From positions 1 through 48,943 of the forward strand of contig CALKXH010000012.1 in the NCBI GenBank assembly GCA_938005675.1: a stretch of DNA of 48,943 bases, given 5' to 3'. Positions 40,821 to 48,422 of the stretch are shown here, one piece after another. A program made the translations under genes and the position numbers. Each line of letters opens with the position of its first letter. Positions within the stretch are counted from its first letter, which is position 1. This DNA is from an uncultured Anaerolineae bacterium (GTDB lineage: Bacteria; Chloroflexota; Anaerolineae; Aggregatilineales; UBA2796). Below the pieces are notes generated by a model. The model saw nothing but the letters and a program-made list of their open reading frames with translations. It made no database searches and was not told the DNA's origin.

Positions 40821-41738
40821 TCAGCCGAGCGGGTCGGTCGACTTGACTAGGCGCATCCCCTGCGCCGCCATCGCTCCCAGCTGATCTTCAGTCGACTGCT
40901 CAAAGCCGCTGATGGACGAGGCGCAATCCTCCAGAAAGCGCAGCTTGGCGATCACTTGCGGCTGATCGGCGAAGTAGCGCAAGACTGAGTGCAGCGTCGC
41001 CAGCACGCAATGGCTGCGCGCCTCGCCCGCCACGTAGATCAGATCGAAGCCAGCGATGAACTCCAGAAAGCGCGTGTTCAAGCCGCCATCAGGATGCTGC
41101 GGGTACTTCACCTCCGGCTCGACGACCGAATAGAACTCAGTTTGCGGGATCGTGCCTTTGGTCAGGTAGACGGGCTGCGCGGTGCGCGCGCCGCTGTGGT
41201 AGAGGATCGCCTCGGCGAGGGCGGGCAACAGTGCGCGCCCGTTCGTGCCCTCCATGCAGTGGAAGGGCCAGATCATCAGCTGCTTCTTGCCGACTTTCTC
41301 CAACTCTTCGACGTACTGCACCGACCACGTCTCGTCGAGCGTGGGAGTCCAGACGCCCTTCGCCACCTCCTCGGCGCTGATGACCGTGTAGGGCGCGGGC
41401 GGCTCGCCTTGCGCGTTCCGCCACCACGTCGGATAGAAGATTTGAAAGGGCGTGTGCGTATCAAGCGAGGCGGCGATCTGCGTGACGCTGTGCACATTGC
41501 GGTAGAGCCACTCGATGGTGCGCTGCGCATCCTGCACGGCGTTCGGCACGGGCAGACGTCCCAGCGGGGCGGGCAGGATGAAGTCGTTTTGCATGTCGAT
41601 CAGCCACAAGAGGACGCGCTGCTGGTCGCTGCTGGCGGATGTTTGGCGCGCGGCGGCGCCTTCGGCGTAGGCGCGCTGCAGATCGGGCTCGTAAATGCGC
41701 CCAACTTGGGCGGGATCGTAAAAAGACGGCGCGGACAT
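40821..41738 (-). CDS. Isochorismatase-like cysteine hydrolase (nicotinamidase family)
   Basis: A 305-residue member of the cysteine hydrolase superfamily: LLWLIDMQNDFI with the catalytic Asp, VYLTKGTIPQTEF with Lys, and YVAGEARSHCVLATLHSVLRYF with Cys, the D-K-C triad. The intervening sequence, with WPFHCMEGTNGRALLPALAEA, is like nicotinamidases. It is longer than PncA, with an added N-terminal region (SAPSFYDPAQVGRIYEPDLQ). The start ATG at 41738 has GAGGAG upstream; a TTG two codons earlier is less likely. The substrate may be nicotinamide or another amide. It is convergent with comEC, with only three bases between stops. Confidence 0.85.
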   Translation of the reverse strand: MSAPSFYDPAQVGRIYEPDLQRAYAEGAAARQTSASSDQQRVLLWLIDMQNDFILPAPLGRLPVPNAVQDAQRTIEWLYRNVHSVTQIAASLDTHTPFQIFYPTWWRNAQGEPPAPYTVISAEEVAKGVWTPTLDETWSVQYVEELEKVGKKQLMIWPFHCMEGTNGRALLPALAEAILYHSGARTAQPVYLTKGTIPQTEFYSVVEPEVKYPQHPDGGLNTRFLEFIAGFDLIYVAGEARSHCVLATLHSVLRYFADQPQVIAKLRFLEDCASSISGFEQSTEDQLGAMAAQGMRLVKSTDPLG

Positions 41739-41815
41739 AGGCAACTCCTCAGGCAGAACGGCTGCCCATCATTCTACAAACTCTGGCAGGTTCAGAAAAC
41801 CTCTCAAGCGGATGT

Positions 41816-43471
41816 CTAGCGCGACCACGCCGCGAACCACAGCGGCGCAGCAGCGCTGACTCCTTGCAGGGCGGGCGCGCGCGCCGCGAAGCGCAGCTCC
41901 GCCAGCAACGGCGCGACGGGGAACGTGCCCGCCTCGCCGAAGTAGCCCGCCTCCGCTTGCGCCACTAGCTCGGCGCGGCGGGCGAGGTCGCTCTCCAGCA
42001 AGGCGGCGCTGACCAACTGATCTGCCTCATCGCACGGCACGTAACTCTTCAGGAAACCGTAGCGGCAATGCACGCCATCGCCCGCCCACGCCGTGACATC
42101 TGAGTGATCGGGCGACCACCTGAACAGCCACATATGCGGGCGGATCGGGTCGCTGGTGCGGATGGTGCTGAAGGTGCCATCGGCGAGGCGGCGCACCACC
42201 TCGGCGTTGCGCTTGGTCAGGCGGAAATTCGGGATGTTGCAGCCTAAGTGCGCCTGCCACTGAGCGAAGAGCGCGTTGGCTATCGCCTCCATGCGCGGCG
42301 TGTCTTCGATGACCAGCTCTAGGCGTTCGGGCAGGCGGCAAGCGCCATAGCCCGCCGCCGCGAGCTGCGCTTTAGCCGCCTCAGGCGAGAAAACGCCCGC
42401 CTCAGCCTGTACAGTCACGTCGGCGGCGGCGGGCGTGGTCAGCCGCCACGTCGGCAGCGCCAAACCGACCTCCGCGCTGAGCGCTTGCCGATCAATGGCG
42501 AGCGCCAAGGCGCGGCGCAGCTCCGCCCGCAGCGTGACCGGGCGCTCGGCGGCGAAGCCGAGCATGATCACAGCCGTGCTGGGCGCGCTGATGAGGCTCT
42601 CAGGCATGTTCGCGGCGAAGATCGCCGCCGCAGCGGGCTCAAGGCGGGCAAAATCGGCGTTTTGCGCCACGAACAGCTCCGGAATTGCCTCAGGCGCGGC
42701 GAAAGTGACCGTCACGCGCTCCACGTTGCCCTCAGCCGCCCGCCAAAACGGATTGCGCAGCAGCGTTACGCTTTGGGAGTCGCGGGCAGCCAGCGCGTAA
42801 GCGCCGCTGGAGAGCATAACGCCGGGCAGCGCCCAGTCGCCGTCGGGATCAGCCAAGCCGACCGACTCACGCGGCACGGGGCGGAACTCCGGCAGGGCGA
42901 GCAGGGCGGGCAACATGGGCGCGGGGAACTCGAGGCGCAGCGCCAAAGTGCGCGGATTGACCACGCGCGCGCCCAGCTCGCGCGCGATGAACAGGTCGTC
43001 GATCAGCAGCGGATTGGTGGTGGCGATCTTGCGGCAACCGCTGATGACGAAGACGGTCTTGGCGACGGGATTGGGCGGCGGGGCATCGCAGGCGCGGCGC
43101 AGGGCGAAGACGAAGTCGCCCGCTACAATGGGGCGCGCAGGCACGACGACACCATCCTGCACGCGCACCCATTGGGCGTCTTCGCGCAGGACGAAAGTCC
43201 ACTCCAAGCCGTCCGCGCTGACCGACCAGCTCTCGGCGAGGGCGGGCACGATTCGGTTGCTGAGCGGATCGTAGCGCGTCAAGCCCGCGAACAAATTCTC
43301 GACCAGATCGCGCCCCGTTTGATCGGCTGCGCTCAGCGCGACGGGATCGAGCGTCCCGAAGGGCGGCAACAGCACGCGCACGGCGTTGTCCTGCGCCTCG
43401 CTGAGCGCATCGGGCAGCCACGCCGCCCAAGCGAGGCACAGCGCTAGGATGATTCGGACTCTCAGACGCAT
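41816..43471 (-). CDS. ABC-transporter peptide/nickel-type substrate-binding protein (SBP_bac_5), orphan
   Basis: A 551-residue extracytoplasmic protein of the family-5 solute-binding group. The signal peptide is MRLRVRIILALCLAWAAWLPDALSEAQ. The mature part begins VRVLLPPFGTLDPVALSAADQTGRDLVENLFAGLTRYDP, followed by the family pattern RIVPALAESWSVSADGLEWTFVLREDAQW and LRRALALAIDRQALS. It usually brings oligopeptides, or similar compounds, to a DPP-type ABC transporter. No permease or ATPase gene is near, so it either works with a transporter encoded elsewhere or has another role. It lies seven bases after the VOC gene on the same strand, so the two are cotranscribed. Confidence 0.88.
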   Translation of the reverse strand: MRLRVRIILALCLAWAAWLPDALSEAQDNAVRVLLPPFGTLDPVALSAADQTGRDLVENLFAGLTRYDPLSNRIVPALAESWSVSADGLEWTFVLREDAQWVRVQDGVVVPARPIVAGDFVFALRRACDAPPPNPVAKTVFVISGCRKIATTNPLLIDDLFIARELGARVVNPRTLALRLEFPAPMLPALLALPEFRPVPRESVGLADPDGDWALPGVMLSSGAYALAARDSQSVTLLRNPFWRAAEGNVERVTVTFAAPEAIPELFVAQNADFARLEPAAAAIFAANMPESLISAPSTAVIMLGFAAERPVTLRAELRRALALAIDRQALSAEVGLALPTWRLTTPAAADVTVQAEAGVFSPEAAKAQLAAAGYGACRLPERLELVIEDTPRMEAIANALFAQWQAHLGCNIPNFRLTKRNAEVVRRLADGTFSTIRTSDPIRPHMWLFRWSPDHSDVTAWAGDGVHCRYGFLKSYVPCDEADQLVSAALLESDLARRAELVAQAEAGYFGEAGTFPVAPLLAELRFAARAPALQGVSAAAPLWFAAWSR

Positions 43472-43478
43472 GGCGTGC

Positions 43479-43901
43479 TCAGCGCTGTTGTACTTTGCGC
43501 GTATCGGTGCCGTCGCCAGTCGTCATCAGTTGGCGCTTCTCGCCGAAGTGCGGCTCGTAAAAGTGCAGGTGCGTGCCGGTCGGATCGACCACTTCGAAGT
43601 AGCGGACGTTGTTGCCGTACCACTTGCCCCATGACTCCACTGTCAAGTCGCCGCAAGCGATGCCCAGCGCGCTCAGGCGCTCGTGTTCGAGGTCGGTGTG
43701 CGGCAAGTGGATGCGGATCAGGGCGACGGCGCTGGGCGGATGCGTCTCATCGGCGCGCACGAAGTGCAGCCAGCCGTTAGACGCCCAGTGAACTGTGAAC
43801 ATGCCCTCTTGAGCATCGAAGGAGACGTTCGGGAAGGCGCGCCGATAAAACGCCTCGACTTCAGGCAGGTGATCGGTATAGATGACCGTGTGAATGTGCA
43901 T
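43479..43901 (-). CDS. VOC-superfamily (glyoxalase/bleomycin-resistance-like) protein
   Basis: A 140-residue vicinal-oxygen-chelate protein: VIYTDHLPEVEAFYRRAFPNVSF at the first beta-alpha-beta unit and VRYFEVVDPTGTHLHFYEPH at the second, including the final E-P-H. Metal ligands expected in the fold (His, Glu) are partly present. Members include lyases, dioxygenases and resistance proteins, so no reaction is claimed. It is the first gene of a pair with the orphan binding protein. Confidence 0.8.
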   Translation of the reverse strand: MHIHTVIYTDHLPEVEAFYRRAFPNVSFDAQEGMFTVHWASNGWLHFVRADETHPPSAVALIRIHLPHTDLEHERLSALGIACGDLTVESWGKWYGNNVRYFEVVDPTGTHLHFYEPHFGEKRQLMTTGDGTDTRKVQQR

Positions 43902-44000
43902 TTTCTGTCCTCAGAACTCAGTCGGGCTGAACGCGAGCGCGTTTTGCCGAGCTGGAATCGGGCAGAGCATACCACAGGCGGCTGGCAGATGCAACGCGCC

Positions 44001-44037
44001 TGAAAAAGCGCCAGCGACGTGGCGTTCACGTCGCTGG
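44001..44037 (-). terminator. Rho-independent terminator of the glutamate dehydrogenase gene
   Basis: CCAGCGACGTG (44011-44021) and CACGTCGCTGG (44027-44037) form a perfect 11-pair stem with a five-base loop. Read on the minus strand, it is followed by CGCTTTTTC, a T-tract, 28 bases after the stop codon of the dehydrogenase. Confidence 0.85.
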
Positions 44038-44064
44038 GCGATAGCTCTGAAGGCGGGAGCAGGA

Positions 44065-45354
44065 TCAGGGGTAGAAGCCGCGCGTGATCATGGCTTGTGC
44101 CACGCGGTTGATGGCTGTGATGTTAGCGGCTAGGCGCATGTTCACGTTGAAGCGCTCCGCCGTGGTCACGACTTCGTCGTAGGCGCGCACGAGGATGCGC
44201 TCCAGGCGGCGGTAGACCTCATCTTCATCCCAGAAGTACTCTTGCAAGCCTTGCACCCACTCAAAGTAGGAGACGGTCACGCCGCCAGCGTTGGCGAGGA
44301 TATCCGGCACGACCAGAATGCCGCGATCGTCGAAGATATCGTCGGCTTCGGGCGTGGTCGGACCGTTGGCGCCTTCTACGATCAGCTTCGCCTTGACGCG
44401 CGAGGCGTTCTCGCCGGTCAGCTGCCCTTCCAGCGCCGCCGGGATCAGCACGTCGCAGGGCAATTCGAGCAGCTCGGCGTTGGTGATCGGCTCTGCCTCG
44501 CCCTGATAGCCCGCGAGGGTGCGATTCTGGCGGACGTAGGCGTACATTTCAGGGATGTTCAAGCCGTTTTTGTTGTAGTAGCCGCCGCTGACATCGCTGA
44601 CGGCGATGACCTTGAAGCCCAGCTCGTGGGCGCGCCGCGCCGCGTGCGAGCCGACGTTGCCGAAGCCTTGTATCACTACCGAGATATCGGGCGGGCTCTT
44701 GGTGATCTCCATTTGGCGCAGCGCTTCCAACATGCACACAATTGTGCCGCGTCCGGTCGCCTCTTCGCGCCCTAGCGAGCCGCCGATGTTCAACGGCTTG
44801 CCCGTCACCACAGCCGGCACGGAGTAACCGACGGTCATGCTGTAGGTATCCATCATCCACGCCATAGTCTGGGCGTTAGTGCCCATATCGGGCGCCGGGA
44901 TGTCGATTTTAGGTCCGATCAGCAGGATGATCTCGGAGGTGAAGCGGCGAGTGATCGCCTCTAGCTCGCTGGGCGTGTGTTGATAGGGATCGACAACCAC
45001 GCCACCTTTAGCGCCGCCGTAAGGCAAGTTGACCAACGCGCACTTCCAGGTCATCCACATGGCTAGGGCGCGCACCTCGTCAATGTTGACATGCGCGCTG
45101 TAGCGAATGCCGCCCTTAGAAGGACCTAGTACCGTGTTGTGATGGACGCGATAGCCGGTGAAGACTCTCACCTCGCCATTTTCCATGCGCGCCGGGAAGT
45201 GAACAGTCAGCTCGCGGCGGGGCCACTTCAGGAACTCAACCACACCGCTGGGCAGCTTGGGCAAGTACGCCACTGCGCGGTCGTACTGGCGCAACGCCGT
45301 TTGGTAGGTTGGGTCAGTGGTGACTATGGCGGGAGGAACTGCTTGAGCAACCAT
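44065..45354 (-). CDS. gdhA: Glu/Leu/Phe/Val-type glutamate dehydrogenase
   Basis: A 429-residue cytosolic enzyme interconverting glutamate and 2-oxoglutarate plus ammonia. Visible are VFTGYRVHHNTVLGPSKGGIRY, with the lysine of the substrate site, ALAMWMTWKCALVNLPYGGAKGGVVVDP with the catalytic lysine region, a Rossmann motif VVIQGFGNVGSHAARRAHELG, and LIVEGANGPTTPEAD near the end. Length is normal for the hexameric bacterial/archaeal type. AGGAG precedes the ATG at a long distance of 12 bases. A -10-like TATACT lies at 45441-45436 on the minus strand, giving a leader of about 75 bases. A clear terminator follows. Confidence 0.95.
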   Translation of the reverse strand: MVAQAVPPAIVTTDPTYQTALRQYDRAVAYLPKLPSGVVEFLKWPRRELTVHFPARMENGEVRVFTGYRVHHNTVLGPSKGGIRYSAHVNIDEVRALAMWMTWKCALVNLPYGGAKGGVVVDPYQHTPSELEAITRRFTSEIILLIGPKIDIPAPDMGTNAQTMAWMMDTYSMTVGYSVPAVVTGKPLNIGGSLGREEATGRGTIVCMLEALRQMEITKSPPDISVVIQGFGNVGSHAARRAHELGFKVIAVSDVSGGYYNKNGLNIPEMYAYVRQNRTLAGYQGEAEPITNAELLELPCDVLIPAALEGQLTGENASRVKAKLIVEGANGPTTPEADDIFDDRGILVVPDILANAGGVTVSYFEWVQGLQEYFWDEDEVYRRLERILVRAYDEVVTTAERFNVNMRLAANITAINRVAQAMITRGFYP

Positions 45355-45435
45355 AATGATGGGGTACTCCTATTCTTTTTTGCTTATCAAACTTTTCATA
45401 AAGCCCGTAAAACGCCCTCAATGCCTTTCCACTAG

Positions 45436-45441
45436 AGTATA
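45436..45441 (-). promoter_or_regulatory. -10 element (TATACT) of gdhA
   Basis: On the minus strand TATACT at 45441-45436 lies about 82 bases before the ATG. The matching -35 is poor. Confidence 0.35.
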
Positions 45442-45481
45442 CCCCACTTTTCGCAGATGGGGCATATCATTTCAGTTTCTA

Positions 45482-45523
45482 AGCGCAATGATGCGCTGCT
45501 GCGCCCCAAAAGGCGCATTTTTT
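45482..45523 (+). promoter_or_regulatory. Candidate transcription attenuator in the prfB leader (hairpin plus intrinsic terminator)
   Basis: AGCGCA (45482-45487) pairs with TGCGCT (45492-45497). Next, TGCGCC (45500-45505) pairs perfectly with GGCGCA (45512-45517) over a six-base loop and is followed by six T residues (45518-45523), a textbook intrinsic terminator. The arms are interchangeable: GCGCA at 45483-45487 could pair with TGCGC at 45500-45504, or TGCGC at 45492-45496 with GCGCA at 45513-45517, which would open the terminator. No plus-strand gene lies just upstream that needs terminating, so it probably controls prfB, whose start is 75 bases further on. Confidence 0.6.
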
Positions 45524-45597
45524 GGCTAGACAAGCGCGCCGAGTTCCTCTATGATCGGCAGTATTCGAAAAGCACACAGACAAGGAGTGGTTCGCCA

Positions 45598-46696
45598 ATG
45601 GAAGCCTTGATCGCTCAGCTGAATGCCATGCAGCGCGTCATCCAGCAGCTCATGGAGCGTCTTTGACTTAGCGGCAAAAGCTCAGGAAGCCGCACAGCTG
45701 GAGGAGCAGTCCAGCGCGCCCGATTTCTGGGACGATGTGCGGGCTGCCCAAGCGACCATGCAGCGGCTCGCCACCTTGCGCGAGGAGATCGAGGAGTGGC
45801 AGAGCCTGCAGGCGCGTCTGAACGATGCGTTGGAGCTGGCACAACTCGACGATGAGAGCCTCGCCGAAGACTTGCAGCGCGAAGTGGAGGCGCTCCAGAA
45901 GATCGTCGATCAGCGCGTCTTTGAGGCGATGATGAGCGGCAAGTACGACCGCGAGAACGCCATTCTCTCAATTCACGCGGGGGCGGGCGGCACTGAATCG
46001 CAGGACTGGGCGCAAATGTTGCTGCGCATGTACTTGCGCTGGGCGGAGGCGCACAATATGCAGGTTGAGATCATCGATCAGATGGAGGGCGAAGGCGCCG
46101 GCATCAAGAGCGCGACTCTGACCGTCAAGGGCAACTACGCCTACGGCTATCTGCAATCCGAGCGCGGCGTGCATCGCCTCGTGCGCATCAGCCCCTTCGA
46201 TGCCAATAAGCGGCGGCACACCTCCTTTGCGCTGGTCGAGGTGGTGCCGGATGTGCAAGGCGAGATCAACGACGTCGTGATCGAGGAAAAAGACCTCGAA
46301 ATCGACACGTACCGCTCCAGCGGGGCGGGCGGGCAGCACGTCCAGAAGAACGAGACTGCTGTGCGCATCGTCCACAAACCGACGGGCATCGTGGTCACTT
46401 GCCAGAACGAGCGCAGTCAGGCTCAAAACCGCGAGCGGGCGATGCAAGTCTTGCGGGCGCGTCTGCTGGATATGGAGCGCCGCAAGCAGGAAGAGGAGTT
46501 CGCCAAGCTCAAGGGTGCGCACGTGGATGTGAACTTCGGCAGCCAGATTCGCTCTTATGTGCTGCATCCCTACCAGCTGGTCAAGGATCATCGCACCGAC
46601 CATGAGGTCGGCAATGCGGCGGCTGTGCTGGATGGGCGCTTGGATGACTTCATGGAGGCGTATCTGCGCGCGAAGGTCGGGCAGGGGCAAGCCTGA
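45598..46696 (+). CDS. prfB: Peptide chain release factor 2, with programmed +1 frameshift
   Basis: RF2 of 365 residues after frameshifting, joining 45598-45663 and 45665-46696. The ATG has AAGGAG ten bases upstream. The first frame reads MEALIAQLN...LMERL and meets an in-frame TGA at 45664-45666 within CTTTGAC, the classical slip site. GGAG, three bases before CTT, serves as the internal Shine-Dalgarno stimulator. Slippage of one base continues as DLAAKAQEAAQLEEQ. The SPF codon-recognition tripeptide (VRISPFDA) and the catalytic GGQ (SSGAGGQHVQKNETAV) are both present. It recognises UGA and UAA stop codons, and low RF2 levels favour frameshifting, so it is autoregulated. The leader also holds an attenuator-like structure. 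Confidence 0.97.
45661..45667 (+). other. Programmed +1 ribosomal frameshift site of prfB
   Basis: CTTTGAC, where CTT is the P-site codon and TGA the slow stop codon. GGAG at three bases' distance upstream (within CATGGAGCGT) is the Shine-Dalgarno-like stimulator. The position after 22 codons is close to that in other bacteria. Confidence 0.95.
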
Positions 46697-46705
46697 GCGC
46701 GCGCC

Positions 46706-47491
46706 ATGAATCCGATTGTGCTGCAGCTCGGCGGGCTAGAGCTGCGCGCTTTCACGGTCTGGATCGGGCTGGGCGCGTTGCTGTGCGCGGCGTTGATCGT
46801 ATGGCGGGGCAGGGCGCAGCCGATCCCGCACTTGGATGTAGTGGTAGCGGCAGCGCTCTGCGGCGTGATCGGCGCGCGGGCGGGGCATGTGGCGCTGAAT
46901 TGGGCGTACTTCTCGGAACACATCGGCGAGGTGTGGTCGCTGAGCAGCGGCGGCTTGAACTGGCACGGCGCGCTGATCGGCTGCTTGTTCGGCGCGCAAG
47001 CTGTGGCGGAGTGGCGGCGGCTCGATGCGGCGCGCCTGCGCGACTCGCTAGCGTTGTGCTTGCCGATTGGCGGAGTCGTCACGTGGGCGGCGTGTGCAGA
47101 GGCGACCTGCGGCTACGGCATCGAGGTGCGCACGCTGGCTGACTATCCCGCGTGGCTCGCCGTCGAGTCGCTCGATATCTACGGTGTGTTGGCGCCGCGA
47201 TTGAATCTGCCCTTGATCGGCGCGGCTTACGCGGGCGCGCTGGGCGTCCTAGTGCTGCTTTTGACGTGGCAGCGGAAGCTGAGCGGCGCGCGTCTGTGGC
47301 TGAGCGTGGCGCTCTACGCGCTGGGCATGGCGCTGATCAGCAGCTTTCGGGCGGAATACGTGCCGTACTGGTTCGGCGTGCGCGCCGATCAAGCGTTAGA
47401 TGCGATTGTAGCGCTCTGGGCGGCTGTGTTGCTGTGGCGCGCCTTGCGTGACCAGAAAAAAGAGAGGTGGTTAGCTGATGCGTCTGGTTGA
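46706..47491 (+). CDS. Prolipoprotein diacylglyceryl transferase (Lgt)-like membrane protein, divergent
   Basis: A 261-residue integral membrane protein with about seven helices and the Lgt layout: LRAFTVWIGLGALLCAALIVWRGR at TM1, GVIGARAGHVALNW.YF, then GGLNWHGALIG, which keeps the conserved histidine motif of Lgt. The signature G-R-x-x-N-F region reads T-W-A-A-C-A before EATCGYG, so the arginine and asparagine needed in E. coli Lgt are missing. Lgt moves diacylglyceryl to the lipobox cysteine of lipoproteins. This protein may use another acceptor, or may not be active. It begins ten bases after prfB and overlaps the next gene by 14 bases. Confidence 0.75.
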   Translation: MNPIVLQLGGLELRAFTVWIGLGALLCAALIVWRGRAQPIPHLDVVVAAALCGVIGARAGHVALNWAYFSEHIGEVWSLSSGGLNWHGALIGCLFGAQAVAEWRRLDAARLRDSLALCLPIGGVVTWAACAEATCGYGIEVRTLADYPAWLAVESLDIYGVLAPRLNLPLIGAAYAGALGVLVLLLTWQRKLSGARLWLSVALYALGMALISSFRAEYVPYWFGVRADQALDAIVALWAAVLLWRALRDQKKERWLADASG

Positions 47492-48422
47492 GTTTTCGCC
47501 GCAACTGCCCGACGAGCCTGACTATCCGCGTTTCGGCGTGATCTTGGGCGATCAGGTCATTGAAATCGGTGAGAGCGAGCGCGGCACGCTCTCGGACTAC
47601 ATCGGGCGCGGCTTGCCCGCCTTTGAGGACATCCGCGCGATGTACGCAGCCTGTTTGACGGGCGCGCCGCCGATCCTGCGTGGGCATGAGCGGCGCTTAT
47701 TCCCGTTGAGGCGTTGTTTGCTGCATCCGCCGCTGAAGCCGCGCACTTTGCGCGATTTCTACGCTTTCGAGGCGCACGTCAGGGCGGCGAACGCCATTCG
47801 CGGGGGCGACGTGCCGCCCGAATGGTACACTCTGCCCGTCTTTTACTACGCCCACTATGGGGCGCTCTGCGGCGATGGCGATAGTGTGCCGTATCCGCCT
47901 TATACCGCCGCCCTCGATTACGAGCTGGAGATCGCGGCGGTGATCGGCAAGGCGGGGCGCGATATCCCGCCTGAGCAGGCGGAGGATCACATCCTTGGCT
48001 TCACCATCCTGAACGATTGGTCGGCGCGCGACGTGCAGCGCATTGAGATGCGCGTCGGACTCGGACCCGCCAAAGGCAAAGATTTCGCCAAGTCGCTCGG
48101 TCCGTGCATCGTGACGCTCGATGAGCTGGCGGATCGGCACACCGGACGGGCGGGCGTCTTCAACTTGGCGATGGTGGCGCGCGTCAACGGGGTGGAGCGC
48201 TCGCGCGGGAACATGGCGGACTTGTACTGGTCGTTCGGCGAGATGATCGCGCGCGCCTCGCAAGCTGTGACGCTTGAGGCGGGCGATGTGATCGGCAGCG
48301 GGACGGTCGGCACGGGCTGCTTGTTGGAGTTGACGCGCGGCGAGGGTCCGTGGCTGCACAGCGGCGACGTGGTGGAGCTAGAGATCGAGCGGATCGGCGT
48401 CCTGCGCAACGTGATCGGCTAG
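47478..48422 (+). CDS. Fumarylacetoacetate hydrolase family protein
   Basis: A 314-residue enzyme of the FAH superfamily, which includes fumarylacetoacetase, acylpyruvase and hydratase/isomerase types. The metal-binding acids lie in AALDYELEIAAVIGK and in FTILNDWSARDVQ, with KGKDFAKSLGPCIVT and GDVIGSGTVGTGC completing the active-site motifs. A divalent metal is expected. The start overlaps the Lgt-like gene by 14 bases, with AGAGAGG upstream, so the genes are coupled. Substrate unknown; aromatic-acid degradation is the usual context, but no such pathway genes are adjacent. Its stop overlaps the convergent DUF218 gene by four bases. Confidence 0.88.
   Translation: MRLVEFSPQLPDEPDYPRFGVILGDQVIEIGESERGTLSDYIGRGLPAFEDIRAMYAACLTGAPPILRGHERRLFPLRRCLLHPPLKPRTLRDFYAFEAHVRAANAIRGGDVPPEWYTLPVFYYAHYGALCGDGDSVPYPPYTAALDYELEIAAVIGKAGRDIPPEQAEDHILGFTILNDWSARDVQRIEMRVGLGPAKGKDFAKSLGPCIVTLDELADRHTGRAGVFNLAMVARVNGVERSRGNMADLYWSFGEMIARASQAVTLEAGDVIGSGTVGTGCLLELTRGEGPWLHSGDVVELEIERIGVLRNVIG

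Noticed and set aside
42485..43447. A 320-codon plus-strand frame opposite the orphan binding protein
   Set aside because: Same reason: the minus-strand gene has a signal peptide and family motifs, while this frame has the low-complexity R/A/G/H composition of an antisense frame.
45457..45666. A short 69-codon gene before prfB, or prfB as a frameshifted pseudogene
   Set aside because: The real start is the ATG at 45598, and the TGA sits in the canonical CTTTGAC slip site with a stimulator, so it is programmed frameshifting of one gene, not a separate gene or a mutation.
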